From positions 434,001 through 498,000 of the forward strand of contig CAWHVG010000001.1 of the NCBI GenBank assembly GCA_963832725.1: DNA of 64,000 bases. The letters run 5' to 3'. The stretch is from JAEZBP01 sp963832725 (GTDB lineage Bacteria; Myxococcota_A; Polyangia; Polyangiales; Sandaracinaceae). Under the pieces are notes generated by a model. The model was not told the origin of the DNA, did not search any database, and saw only the letters and a list, made by a program, of their open reading frames with translations. Every line of letters starts with the position of its first letter. The first letter of the stretch is position 1. A program made the translations under genes and the position numbers. Positions 20,456 to 30,084 of this stretch are shown one piece after another.

Positions 20456-21865
20456 GTGGATCGGGAGGACGACCACTTCCATGACGAGTGCGGGGTCTTC
20501 GGCGTGGCGGGCGCCGACGAGGCCTCGAACCTCGCGTACCTCGGGCTGCACTCGCTCCAGCACCGCGGGCAGGAGAGCTGCGGCATCGCCAGCACCGACG
20601 GCGAGCGCCTCTACGCCCACCGCGCGCTCGGGCTGGTGCAAGACGGCTTCGCCGCGGAGGTGCTCGAGCGCCTGCCCGGCACCTCGGCCATCGGCCACGT
20701 GCGCTACTCCACCGCCGGCGACAGCGGGCTCAAGAACGCCCAGCCCATCGCGGTGGACTACGCCCACGGCGCGCTGGCCGTCGCCCACAACGGCAACCTG
20801 ACGAACTTCGCCGAGCTGCGGCACCGACTGGAGTCCGAGGGCTCGATCTTCCAGACCACGAGCGACACCGAGGTGCTGGTCCACCTCATCGCGCGCTCCA
20901 AGCACGAGACGACCGCCGACCGGGTCGTCGACGCGCTCGGGCACGTCGAGGGCGCCTACTCGATGGTCTTCCTCACGCCGAAGGAGCTGATCGCCGTCCG
21001 CGATCCCTACGGCTTCCGCCCGCTCTGCATCGGCATCCTGAAGGACGCCCACGTCGTGGCCTCCGAGCCGCCGGCCTTCCATCTCATCGGCGCCGAGTAC
21101 CTGCGCGACGTCGAGCCCGGCGAGATGATCGTCGTGGACGAGACCGGCCTGCACTCGCTCCGCCCCTTCGAGCCCAAGCCGACGAAGATGTGCATCTTCG
21201 AGTACGTCTACTTCGCGCGGCCGGACTCCACCCTCAACGGGACCAGCGTCTACGACGCGCGCAAGCGGCTCGGCACCACGCTGGCCGAGGAGTCGCCGGC
21301 GGACGTCGATCTGGTCATCCCGGTGCCGGACAGCGGCGTGGCGTCGGCCATGGGCTACGCGCAGGCGCTGGGGCTGCCCTTCGAGATGGGCCTCATCCGA
21401 AGCCACTACGTCGGCCGGACGTTCATCGAGCCGGGCCAATCGATCCGCCACTTCGGCGTGCGCCTCAAGCTCAGCCCCGTCCGCGCGCTGCTCGAGGGCA
21501 AGCGGGTGGCGGTGGTCGACGACTCGATCGTCCGCGGCACGACCAGCCGCAAGATCGTGAAGATGCTCCGCGACGCCGGCGCCCGCGAGGTGCACCTGCG
21601 CATCTCCTCGCCACCCACGCGCTGGCCCTGCTTCTACGGCATCGACACGCCCTCGCGCGGCGAGCTCATCGCCTCGAGCCACTCGGTCGACGAAATCACC
21701 CGCTACATCACCAGCGACTCGCTCGGCTACCTCAGCATCGAGGGCCTCCACCGCGCCATCGGTGGCCAGGGCTACTGCGACGCCTGCTTCAGCGGCGACT
21801 ACCCGGTTCCGGTCCGCGAGAACGACGAGCGCTTCCGCCGCCAGCTCCCGCTCGTCGGCGTGTAG
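20456..21865 (+). CDS. purF: Amidophosphoribosyltransferase
   Basis: 469 aa from the GTG at 20456; in-frame GTG codons further upstream (to 20369) are alternatives. First committed step of purine synthesis: PRPP plus glutamine to phosphoribosylamine. After a short propeptide the nucleophilic Cys appears in FHDECGVFGVAG. The glutaminase domain continues with LQHRGQESCGI and HVRYSTAGD. The PRPP-binding loop is RVAVVDDSIVRGTT near residue 350. Four Cys able to bind an Fe-S cluster, as in Bacillus-type enzymes, cannot be placed with certainty, although late Cys (WPCFYGID, YCDACF) are suggestive. Not linked to purHD, which lie 32 kb away. Confidence 0.96.
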   Translation: MDREDDHFHDECGVFGVAGADEASNLAYLGLHSLQHRGQESCGIASTDGERLYAHRALGLVQDGFAAEVLERLPGTSAIGHVRYSTAGDSGLKNAQPIAVDYAHGALAVAHNGNLTNFAELRHRLESEGSIFQTTSDTEVLVHLIARSKHETTADRVVDALGHVEGAYSMVFLTPKELIAVRDPYGFRPLCIGILKDAHVVASEPPAFHLIGAEYLRDVEPGEMIVVDETGLHSLRPFEPKPTKMCIFEYVYFARPDSTLNGTSVYDARKRLGTTLAEESPADVDLVIPVPDSGVASAMGYAQALGLPFEMGLIRSHYVGRTFIEPGQSIRHFGVRLKLSPVRALLEGKRVAVVDDSIVRGTTSRKIVKMLRDAGAREVHLRISSPPTRWPCFYGIDTPSRGELIASSHSVDEITRYITSDSLGYLSIEGLHRAIGGQGYCDACFSGDYPVPVRENDERFRRQLPLVGV

Positions 21866-21937
21866 CCGAGCTCCCTTGCCGGGGTCGTCGGGGCAAAGGG
21901 CCCGGCACGGGCCACGGACGCCGCGTCGCCCGGAACC

Positions 21938-22020
21938 GCGCCTCGCTCAATCCTCTCAGCAGGCTCCCGTCAACGCGTCGCTGACGCCGACGATCACCGA
22001 GGGCGCCTCGCTCAATCCTC
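21938..22020. repeat. Exact 18-bp direct repeat pair
   Basis: GCGCCTCGCTCAATCCTC occurs at 21938-21955 and again at 22003-22020, 65 bp apart, in the intergenic region between purF and the PilZ gene. No gene or hairpin explains it. Confidence 0.7.
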
Positions 22021-22145
22021 GCGCCAGGCCGCCGTCGACGCCTTCGTGGCCTCCGGGCGCGGGTCGCCATGTCCGGGAACCGCTGGGCCCGCTCGGACGA
22101 GCCGCTTTTTGGCGCGCGGGATCGGTCGGGCCCTAGCATGGCGGC

Positions 22146-22580
22146 ATGTTCCAGCTCGTCCGTCCTCGCCGCCGCAACATCATCCGCCGCGGGACCACCG
22201 TCGCTTGCCAAGCGGTCCGCCTCGAGGGGTTTCGCCAGGTCGGCGGCCGTCTGCTCGACCTCTCGCACCAGGGCGCGCTGCTCGAGTGCGACGGCGCGCT
22301 CTCCATCGGGGACGAGCTGGTGGTCAGCTTCCGCGTCCCCCACGGTCAGGACATCGTCGACGCCGTCGCGCGGGTACGCCGCCTCGCACGGCACGAGCAC
22401 GGCGCGCGGGCCGGGATCGCCTTCACCGAGATGGACTGGGACGACAAGGCGACGCTCTTCATCGCCCTCCTCGGCTGCCCACCACCGGTGCCGCGCGTGC
22501 GGCCCGCGGTCGACTACGCGGGGACCGTGCAGCGGATCGCCCGCGGCGCCCGCCATCGGCCGCGTCGGTTCGCGGACTGA
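22146..22580 (+). CDS. PilZ domain protein
   Basis: 144 aa, single PilZ domain, the c-di-GMP-binding module. The N-terminal RRRNIIRRGTTVACQAV supplies an RxxxR-type motif, and DLSHQGALLEC the D/NxSxxG motif. The C-terminal part (GIAFTEMDWDDKATLFIALLG) completes the barrel and helix. Likely an adaptor linking c-di-GMP to motility or surface behaviour; the partner is unknown. Confidence 0.87.
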   Translation: MFQLVRPRRRNIIRRGTTVACQAVRLEGFRQVGGRLLDLSHQGALLECDGALSIGDELVVSFRVPHGQDIVDAVARVRRLARHEHGARAGIAFTEMDWDDKATLFIALLGCPPPVPRVRPAVDYAGTVQRIARGARHRPRRFAD

Positions 22581-22667
22581 AGGTCTCTCGACGAGCCTCC
22601 CGTCGCCCGCACGGATTCGACGCGCCCACCTCGCGTGCCGCGCGACGGCTTGCGGTACTCTCGGCGC

Positions 22668-25079
22668 ATGGGCAGCGCAGACGTTTTCCGCCGTTTCACG
22701 CAGAGCACCTTCGGCACCGAGCCGGGCGCACGACGAGGAGCCATCTCGCGCGCCACGTCCCGCCGGCTTCGACGAACGCGGTGCACGCTGCTCGCACACG
22801 CCGTCGCGCTCTCGATCCTGCTCCTCGGCGTCGGCTGCGACTGCTCCGGGAACACGCACGACACCTGCGCGTCCAACGGCGACTGCGCGGCCGGCTCGAG
22901 CTGCGTCGACGGCGTCTGCGTGCCCGAACACGACGCGGGGAGCGTCGACGCGGCGAGCTCGACCGACGCCAGCGCGCCCGACGCCAGCGGCCCCGACGCC
23001 AGCGGGCCCGCCTGCTCGGCCGACACCGACTGCGCCGGTGACGCCCACTGCGTGAGCGGCCACTGCGTCCCCTGGGGCATGGGCGGCTACGACGACGCCT
23101 GCCGCCGCACGCCCTCCCCCGGCCCGGTGCTGCCCCAATCCAGTGCGCGTTCGAGACCGCGCCCGACGGCGACCCGCATCCGGACGCGGTGCGCGTCCTC
23201 CACACGCCGCTGGTGGCCAACCTCGGCATCCGCGCCGCGCCCGACGTGCCGACGCGCCCGAGCGTCGTCTACGTCGCGGACTACGGCTACATGGAGGGCG
23301 TCCCGCGCGGCTGCACGGCCAGCGGCGTCTTGCGCATCCTCGACGGCGCGACCTGCGCATCGCAGGGCGTCTACGACGGGGTCGCGCTGAACTCGCCCGT
23401 GACGCCGGCCATCGGCGACCTCGACGGCGACGGGACGCCGGAGATCGTGGCCGCTGCGACCGCCGGCGGGTTGGTGGCGCTGAGCGTGGCCAGCGACGGG
23501 AGCATCTCGCAGCTCTGGAGCACGACCATGCCGGACGGCTCGGCCGACACGTGGGGCAGCGCCGACTGCCAGTGGGGCGGCGTGGCCATCTACGACCTCG
23601 ACGACGACGGCGCTCCGGAGATCCTCTTCGAGGGCGCGGTGTGGCACGCGGACGGCGTCCGCATGACCACCCTCCCCGGTTGGGTGCACATCGTCCACGG
23701 CACGCCGGTGCCGGTCGGCGACTTCGACGGCGACGGCAAGGTGGAGGCCGTGGCCGGCAACGCGACCTGGGAGCTCGACGCGGGCGCGTTCACCATCGAG
23801 AGCGGCTTCTCCACCACCGTGCCGGCCGGGTTCACGGCGGTGGCGGATCTCGGCGACTTCCCCGGCGTGGCCGGTGACGCGCCCGGCCTGCCCGAGGTGG
23901 TGTCGGTCCAAGGCGGCATGGTGTCGGTGCGCACGCTCAGCGGCGGCCTCGTCGCCCAGACGCCCAGCACCACCAGCGGCAACGGCGGGCCGCCGACCAT
24001 CGCCGACTTCGACGGCGACGGCGTGCGCGAGATCGGCGTGGCCTTCGGCGGCTCCTACGAGGTGCTCGACCTGGCCGAGAGCGGGCTGCACCTCTGGACG
24101 CAGCCCTCGCAGGATTCCTCGAGCTCGCGGACCGGCTCGAGCGTCTTCGACTTCAACGCCGACGGCCGCGCCGAGGTGGTCTACGGCGACGAGTGCTTCG
24201 TGCGCATCTACGACGGCCTGAGCGGCGAGGTGCTCTTCTCCCAGGCGCGCTTCTCCTCCACCTGGACCGAGAACCCCATCGTGGCCGACGCCGACGGCGA
24301 CGGCTCGGCGGAGATGGTGATGGGCGCCAGCGCCGAGTGCATGACGCCCTACTGCCCCGAGGTGGATCCGATCTTCGCCGGCCTGCGCTGCGAGAGCGCC
24401 GGCGACTGTCCGTCGGGGACCTGCGACGCGGGGCTCTGCCGCTGCGCCGACGACACGGAGTGCCCGGCGACCTACGGCTGCACCGATCCGCTCTCCGGAA
24501 GCGGCGGCAGCGGGCAGGTCTGCCGCGCCTTCCACCGCGACTGCGTGGCCGGCCTGCGGATCTACCGGGACGCGCGCGATCGCTGGGCCGGCTCGCGGAC
24601 CATCTGGAACCAGCACGGCTATCACGTCACCAACGTGAACGACGACGGCACCATCCCGCGCACCAGCGCCGTCCACGCCAACTGGTCCGACTCCACGCTC
24701 AACAACTTCCGCCAGAACGTGCAGGGCTCGCTCGGCCCGACGCCGGGCCCGGATTCTGACCATCCAGTCGATCACCGCCGTCTGCGGCGGCCCCTCGAGC
24801 ACCTCCATGCAGGCCACCATCTGCAACCGCGGCGCGGTCTTCCTCGACACGGGCATCCAGGTCGTGTTCGACCGAATCGACGGCGACGGGGGGCGCACCC
24901 GCCTCTGCGATCTTCGGACCACCGAGCCGGTCGCGCCCGGCGTCTGCACGATGGTGAGCTGCACCGCGCCCGTCCCCGCCGACGGCGTCTTCGAAGCGAC
25001 GGCCGACGACGAAGGCCTCATCGGCGAGTGCAACGAAGACAACAACAGCGCCCACAGCGAAGCCAACTGCCTGGGCTGA
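22668..25079 (+). CDS. FG-GAP/VCBS repeat lipoprotein
   Basis: About 800 aa after repair. The start is the ATG at 22668. A hydrophobic segment ends in LLLGVGCDC (lipobox near residue 60), then DASGPDAS linker repeats and a Cys-rich patch (SADTDCAGDAHC). A beta-propeller follows, built from calcium-binding FG-GAP blades: GDLDGDGTPEIVAAA, DFDGDGKVEAVAGN, DFDGDGVREIGVAFG, DFNADGRAEVVYGD and DADGDGSAEMVMGA. The C-terminus resembles a CARDB-like adhesion domain. Two frame breaks occur: near 23136 (CCCCAATCCAG, repaired by restoring AGATCC) and at 24753-24760 (GGATTCTG, repaired as GGATCTG). Both repairs give continuous conserved sequence, so I regard the gene as intact. Confidence 0.78.
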
Positions 25080-25183
25080 CGCAGGCGCGGCGATGCCGAC
25101 GACCGAGGACGGTCGGCGGGTGCGTCGAGGACGACGACGGCGCCCGCCGGCAGGCGGCACATCGGCTGCTATCCTGCGGCGCG

Positions 25184-25948
25184 ATGAATCGCGGGGCGAC
25201 GCGCACGAGGCTTCGAGCGGGCGGCTGGGCGTTCGCGCTCGCCCTGGTCGGCTGCGGCGGCGCGCAAACGCCCGCGGAGACGGCGGCGGGCGCGTCGGAC
25301 CGGGGCTGCGCCGCCCACGAGGCGCGCCTCGGCACCACGTGTTGGAGCGCCGAGGGCACCCGCTGGCACGTCCTGGCGGATGGCCCGGGGGGCGAGTACG
25401 AGCTCGACCTGGCGCTCCTGGCGGCGGGCCGCGTGCGCGCCGACGATCAGCCCAGCGCCGACCCGGCGACCGACGAGTGGTTCCAGGACGGAGCGCTCCT
25501 CCGCGTCTTCCTCTCGGACCGCTTCGTCGAGTACCGCGCCGAGGTGACCAACGGCACCGTGCTGCTCGGCGAGGCCCGGAACGTGCGCGGGCAGCGCTGG
25601 GCGTTCTCCGCCAGCCGCGTCTTCGGCCAGCAGCGCTGCGGCGCGCACGAAGCGCGGGTCGAGGGCGCCTGCCTGAGCATGGCCGGCACACGCTGGGCGC
25701 TGAACACCGGCGGCGCCCCCGTCCTGGTCGAGTTCCTGGCCGAGGGCGCGCTGGCGGCCGGCCCCGAGGTGCGCGCCGAGGATGGCTGGGAACAAGAAGG
25801 AGGCGCGCTCCGCTTCCGCATCGCCGGCACCCGCTATCGCGCCGAGCTGAACGACGCCGCGCGCCTGCGGGGAACCTTCGAAGGCGCGCACGAAGGCCGC
25901 TTCAGCGCGAACCGCGTCGAGAGCATCCCGCCTCTGGCCCTGCCTTGA
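25184..25948 (+). CDS. Lipoprotein with duplicated domain
   Basis: 254 aa, ATG at 25184. The lipobox is LALVGC near residue 24. The mature protein holds two related units of about 100 residues, each beginning with a CxAHEARxxxxC motif (GCAAHEARLGTTC and RCGAHEARVEGAC) and followed by GTRWHVL / GTRWALN and by YRAEVTNG / YRAELNDA, and both end with an FSA(S/N)RV element. No family recognised; an envelope lipoprotein made by internal duplication. Its stop codon forms the first bases of the 15-bp tandem array. Confidence 0.75.
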   Translation: MNRGATRTRLRAGGWAFALALVGCGGAQTPAETAAGASDRGCAAHEARLGTTCWSAEGTRWHVLADGPGGEYELDLALLAAGRVRADDQPSADPATDEWFQDGALLRVFLSDRFVEYRAEVTNGTVLLGEARNVRGQRWAFSASRVFGQQRCGAHEARVEGACLSMAGTRWALNTGGAPVLVEFLAEGALAAGPEVRAEDGWEQEGGALRFRIAGTRYRAELNDAARLRGTFEGAHEGRFSANRVESIPPLALP

Positions 25949-26050
25949 CGAGAACTGCCCTGACGAGAACTGCCCTGACGAGAACTGCCCTGACGAGAAC
26001 TGCCCTGACGAGAACTGCCCTGACGAGAACTGCCCTGACGAGGACCGCCA
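25946..26050. repeat. 15-bp tandem repeat array between two genes
   Basis: Six exact copies of TGACGAGAACTGCCC (25946-26035), then a degenerate seventh (26036-26050). The first TGA is the stop of the upstream lipoprotein gene, and the last copy runs into the ATG of the VOC gene. The unit is a multiple of three, so the array can be read through in one frame as a Leu-Thr-Arg-Thr-Ala repeat; I do not think it is coding. Confidence 0.9.
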
Positions 26051-26472
26051 TGACGACCATGCCGCCCTTCCACCTCGCGTTCCCCGTGACCGACCTCGAG
26101 GCCACCGAGCGCTTCTACGTCGAGCGGCTCGGCTGTCGGGTCGGCCGGCGCGACACCCGCTGGATCGACTTCGACTTCTTCGGCCACCAGCTCAGCGCGC
26201 ACCTCGTCGACGCGCCACCGGACGGAGCCGCGCACAACGAAGTCGACGGGGACGACGTCCCGGTGCGGCACTTCGGCGCGGTGCTGCCCTGGGAGGCCTG
26301 GGAGACCCTCTCCGCGCGCCTCGAAGCGGCCGGCGTGCCCTTCGTCATCGCCCCGCGGATCCGCTTCCGAGGCCAGCCCGGCGAGCAGGGCACCTTCTTC
26401 CTCCGCGACCCGAGCGGCAACGCCATCGAGCTCAAGAGCTTCCGCGATCCCGCCAACCTCTTCGCCACCTGA
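26050..26472 (+). CDS. VOC (glyoxalase/dioxygenase superfamily) protein
   Basis: 140 aa, two beta-alpha-beta-beta-beta modules of the vicinal oxygen chelate fold. FHLAFPVTDLEATERFYVERLGC starts the first module, and FFLRDPSGNAIELKSF carries the late metal-ligand Glu. His near residue 7 and Glu near residue 127 could bind a metal. Substrate unknown. The ATG at 26050 lies at the end of the 15-bp tandem array, so its ribosome site must be within the repeat. Confidence 0.85.
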   Translation: MTTMPPFHLAFPVTDLEATERFYVERLGCRVGRRDTRWIDFDFFGHQLSAHLVDAPPDGAAHNEVDGDDVPVRHFGAVLPWEAWETLSARLEAAGVPFVIAPRIRFRGQPGEQGTFFLRDPSGNAIELKSFRDPANLFAT

Positions 26473-26658
26473 GCTCCCCGATACCGCGAGTCGAAGCCAC
26501 CCTTCCTCTCGCAGCAGGCCGCGCCGCGTGCCGAACGTTCTGCCGTTCGAACGTTCGGTGCGTGGCGCGTTTGAGCCGGGGCCCTCTCGGAGGAGGCGCC
26601 GAGCCCCCGCGGACCGCCGGCCGTGCTGATCCCGCAGCGTGCGAGCCGACGAGCGACG

Positions 26659-26712
26659 GAGCCAAGAGCGACCAGCGAAGAGCCAAGAGCGACCAGCGAA
26701 GAGCCAAGAGCG
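26659..26712. repeat. 21-bp tandem repeat
   Basis: Two full copies of a 21-bp unit (starting GAGCCAAGAGCGACC) and a 12-bp partial third, 30 bp upstream of the TPR gene start at 26742. The rest of 26473-26741 holds no gene; a palindromic GAACGTTC-like cluster lies near 26536-26561. Confidence 0.85.
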
Positions 26713-26741
26713 CGCGCTTGCTCGCCAACGCGCCGAGCACC

Positions 26742-27257
26742 ATGTTCCTGGCGATGACGGTCGAAGACGAGGACATGCAGCGCTGGGACGCGGCGCAGGA
26801 GGGTGCGGAGCTCATCCGCGAGGGCGAGTCCGAAGCGGCGATCACCGATCTGGAGCGGGTGATCGAGGCGGATCCGGACAACGCCTACGGCTACTTCTTC
26901 CTCGGCGCGGCGCACTTCGAGCAGGGCGACTTCGACAGGGCCATGAAAGCCTACGTGCTCGCGCTCGAGCGCTCGCCGCACTACCTCGGCGCGATGGTCG
27001 GGCTCGGTCACACGCTGCGGATGCTGGGCCGCTACGATCAGGCGCTCCGGATGGGTCGCGAGGTGCTCGCCCGCGACAAGGACGACGCGGACGCGCTCCA
27101 TCTGATGGGCCTCGTCCACTACGCCCGCGGCGACAACGCGGCGGCGGCCGGCTACCTCTCGCGCTTCCTGGACACGGGCCCCGACTTCGAGGTGGCGCAG
27201 GAGGCGCGCGGGCTGCTGGAGATCCTCGCCGGCCGCGTCGAAGTCGCCGACTCCTGA
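26742..27257 (+). CDS. TPR repeat protein
   Basis: 171 aa from the ATG at 26742. About four TPR units (for example ESEAAITDLERVIEADPDNA and AYGYFFLGAAHFEQGDFDRA) and no signal peptide. A protein-interaction scaffold of unknown partner. No strong ribosome site; the start was chosen because translation further upstream would read through the 21-bp tandem repeat. Confidence 0.8.
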   Translation: MFLAMTVEDEDMQRWDAAQEGAELIREGESEAAITDLERVIEADPDNAYGYFFLGAAHFEQGDFDRAMKAYVLALERSPHYLGAMVGLGHTLRMLGRYDQALRMGREVLARDKDDADALHLMGLVHYARGDNAAAAGYLSRFLDTGPDFEVAQEARGLLEILAGRVEVADS

Positions 27258-27410
27258 TCGCGCCCGACCGCATCCGCCGGGCCGCGTCGAACCGATGCGC
27301 CATCGACGCGCGGGCGCCCCTCCGGCATCGCACGATCTCGCCGAGGCCCGCGAAGGATGCTTCGTGACCGAGCGGCGCGCGCCGGCTCTCCCGTCACTCG
27401 ACGGGCGCGC

Positions 27411-28121
27411 TCAGCTCGGTCGCTCGTCGTCCCATTGCGCGGCGCCGAAGCCGAGGCGCTCGAGCGGGACCCTCAAATCGTCCGGCGGCGGTGCGAACAC
27501 CTCCACCCTCTCGCCCGTGTGCGGATGCGCGAAGCGGATCGAGGCGGCGTGGAGCGCGAGCCGCAGCAAGCCGAACTCCGAGCGCAGCCGGCGGTTCTCC
27601 CGCCCGTCCCCGTACGCGGTGTCGCCAATCAGCGGGTGGTTGATGTGCTTCATGTGGCGGCGGATTTGATGGAGCCGTCCCGTCTCGGGGAGCGCCTCCA
27701 CCAGCGAGTAGCGGTCGATGGCGACGCCGAGGCGGCGGAAGCGGGTGACGGCGTCGACCCGCGGCCCCTTGGGCTTGCGCGGCACGGGATGATCGATGCA
27801 GCCGCCCTCGGGCGTGCAGCCGCGGACCAGGGCCAGGTAGCGCTTCTGCACCGTCTTGTCGCGGAAGTGGTCCTGCAACATGCCGGCGGTCGGCCCGTCG
27901 AAGGCGAAGACCAAGACCCCGCTCGTCCCGCGGTCGAGGCGATGGACCGGGTAGACGTAGCGGCGCGTCATGTTGCGCACGAGGGTCATCGCCGTGACGT
28001 GATCGGCAGCCCAGCCGCGGTGCACCGCGAGCCCCGACGGCTTGTTCACGACGACGAGGTGCTCGTCACGGTAGAGCTCGTCGATACGGTAGAGGTGTGC
28101 CAATCCCGTGAGCGCTTGCAT
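27411..28121 (-). CDS. truC: tRNA pseudouridine synthase, TruC-like
   Basis: 236 aa, ATG at 28121. It has the TruC layout without an S4 domain: LYRDEHLVVVNKPSGLAVHR, catalytic HRLDRGTSGVLVF near residue 65, QKRYLALVRG, then TGRLHQIRRHMKHINHPLIGD. In Escherichia coli TruC modifies U65 of tRNA-Ile and tRNA-Asp. Stands alone between two plus-strand genes. Confidence 0.87.
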   Translation of the reverse strand: MQALTGLAHLYRIDELYRDEHLVVVNKPSGLAVHRGWAADHVTAMTLVRNMTRRYVYPVHRLDRGTSGVLVFAFDGPTAGMLQDHFRDKTVQKRYLALVRGCTPEGGCIDHPVPRKPKGPRVDAVTRFRRLGVAIDRYSLVEALPETGRLHQIRRHMKHINHPLIGDTAYGDGRENRRLRSEFGLLRLALHAASIRFAHPHTGERVEVFAPPPDDLRVPLERLGFGAAQWDDERPS

Positions 28122-28315
28122 CCCTGGTTCCGATCCTCCGTGTCGTCCCCGGCACCGCGCCGGGTCCGAAGGATTGGCGCGATGACGCTCCGGTTCAAGC
28201 CTCGCCTTCGGGGCGTCCCCAACGACGGCGAGCGCGGGCTTCCCTCCGGCGCCAGACGCGCGCAGGGAAAGGAGGCGCACTGCACCCTCCCGCTTCGGTC
28301 CCCGCTCCGCGTTTC

Positions 28316-29092
28316 GTGCTACACGCCCGAGGCGTGATCGTCGTCATCCCTTGCTACAACGAGGCCGAGCGGCTTTCGGAAGCGCATGTGCTCGCGCTCC
28401 TCGCCGACCCGCAAGTGGGGGTGCTGCTCGTCGACGACGGCTCCCGGGACGGGACGGCCGCGCTGCTCACGCGCATCGCCGACACGGCGCCGGAAGGGCG
28501 CGTCCGCGCGCTGATCCTGCCCGAGAACGTGGGCAAGGCGGAGGCGGTCCGCACCGGACTGCGGGACGCGCTCGAGCGAGGCGCCGACGAGGTGGGCTAC
28601 GCCGACGCCGACTTCGCGACCCCGCCCGAGGAGCTCCTGCACCTGCGCGAGGAGCTCGAGGCGAGCGGCGCGAAGGTGGCCCTCGGCGCGCGCATCGCCC
28701 GGCTCGGCGCGCGCATCGACCGCAAGCCCAGCCGCCACTACCTCGGCCGCGTCTTCGCGACCGGCGCCTCGATGGTGCTCGGCCTGGCGGTCTACGACAC
28801 GCAGTGCGGCGCCAAGCTCTTCCGCGACACGCCCGCGCTCCGCCACGCGCTGGCCCGTCCCTTCTCCTCGCGCTGGGCGTTCGACGTCGAGCTGATCGGC
28901 CGGCTCTGCTCCGGCGGCCCCGACGCGCCGGCCGTGCGCCCCGAGGAGATGATCGAGGTGCCGCTCCGCGCCTGGGTCGACGTGCCCGGCTCGAAGATGA
29001 ACGCCCGCGGCGCGCTCCGAGCCGGCGTCGATCTGATGGCCCTCGGCGCCCGCGTCGCCCGCCGCGGCCCGCGCGGCTTCTTCCCCGACTGA
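28316..29092 (+). CDS. Family 2 glycosyltransferase (dolichyl-phosphate sugar synthase-like)
   Basis: 258 aa, GTG start at 28316 (GTG at 28334 also possible). GT-A fold: VIVVIPCYNEAERL, VLLVDDGSRDGT and a YADADFATPPEEL DXD-type motif near residue 98. The ALGARIARLGARIDRKPSRHYLG and YDTQCGAKLFR motifs are typical of polyprenyl-phosphate glucosyl/mannosyl transferases. No membrane helices, so it probably works on a polyprenyl-phosphate at the inner face of the membrane. Confidence 0.85.
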   Translation: MLHARGVIVVIPCYNEAERLSEAHVLALLADPQVGVLLVDDGSRDGTAALLTRIADTAPEGRVRALILPENVGKAEAVRTGLRDALERGADEVGYADADFATPPEELLHLREELEASGAKVALGARIARLGARIDRKPSRHYLGRVFATGASMVLGLAVYDTQCGAKLFRDTPALRHALARPFSSRWAFDVELIGRLCSGGPDAPAVRPEEMIEVPLRAWVDVPGSKMNARGALRAGVDLMALGARVARRGPRGFFPD

Positions 29093-30084
29093 AGGGCCGT
29101 CGGTACGTCTCCGCTCGCGAACGCGGCCGAGGCAATCCCCCCCTCCGCGACGTCGTCGCGCGTGGCCGTGCACGCCGACTCCTCCCGACGCCTCGAGGCC
29201 GGGGGACCGTCTCGCTCGCGGGGCCCAGTCCGGTTCGTCGAAAGCCTCGACGACGCTTCGGCAGGGAAAGACGCGCTCCACGGCGCGCTGCGACCCAGCC
29301 ACGCCGCGCGAACCCTTCCTCACCGCCCCCGCCGGCACCGGAGCCGCCCGCGAACGCGTTCCACGACGCGCTGCGGGCCGGCGTCGCGAAACGAACGCGT
29401 TCTCAGTGGCGCCGCGGACGCGGGAGGCCGACCCGAGCCTTCGCCACCGCCTTCGTGAGCTGCGCGAGCGCGAACGAAGGCCTCTCCGGACGAGCGGGCC
29501 CGCCGGCTCCTCCTCGGAAGCCTCCGGACGCCGAAGCTCACCCCGGGGGGCTCGGCGAAAGGCTTCCGAGATGCCCTCCGTCCCCCGCGCACGCCCGCCC
29601 ACGCCTTCCGAACGACCCTCGCGAGCGCAGCCCCGCCCGCGAAACGCTTCCGAGGGCTCGCGCAAATCACACGGGCCTCGGGAAGCGTTCTGGAGGCTCT
29701 CGGGGATTCCACGGGCCTCGAAAAGGCCTCCTCGGGGCCTGCGCACTTCGCGGGACGCGGGAAAAAGCGCTTCCGTGGGCTCGTGCAAAACGCGCGACGC
29801 CTCCGAAAACCGGGCCGAATCGCGTCGCTTCCCGTCCGGCGCCGCCCCGTCGAGGAGCGAGGGTCGAGGAGCGAGGGTCGAGGAGCCCGGGTCTCATCGG
29901 CCGCCGCGTCCGCCAGCTCGGCGTCTCACCGCGCGACCGCGCCGAGACGACCAGCGCATTCTTCGACGATCCGGATCCCCGTCTCACCGCGAGCCGGGTC
30001 CCACGTGAGAACGCCCCCCGAGCGCGAGCCCGGGAGGCGTTTCGTGTGTGCGTGTGCGCGGCGCGCTGCGAGTCGGTGCGCGGT
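29093..30084. other. Gene-free, repeat-rich 1-kb region
   Basis: No frame on either strand gives plausible protein; all translations are Arg/Ala/Ser-rich. Degenerate repeats are visible: CGCTTCCGAGGGCTCGCGCA near 29643 and a variant near 29767, CACGGGCCTCG twice about 38 bp apart near 29669-29720, and several GAACGCGTTC / GAAGCGTT variants between 29350 and 29700. A three-copy 14-bp array lies at 29852-29893. Confidence 0.6.
29852..29893. repeat. 14-bp tandem repeat
   Basis: Two exact copies of GAGGAGCGAGGGTC and a third with two or three changes, inside the gene-free region. Confidence 0.85.

Noticed and set aside
25946..26050. CRISPR array
   Set aside because: The repeats are 15 bp and contiguous with no spacers, and no cas genes are nearby.
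25946..26472. A long protein with Leu-Thr-Arg-Thr-Ala repeats fused to the VOC protein
   Set aside because: The frame is open only because the repeat unit is a multiple of three; the VOC family starts at the ATG at 26050, and the upstream part of that frame is a shadow of the lipoprotein gene.
29093..30084. Several open frames of 100-490 codons on both strands
   Set aside because: All are Arg/Ala/Ser-rich with no recognisable motif, and they continue as shadows of neighbouring genes.
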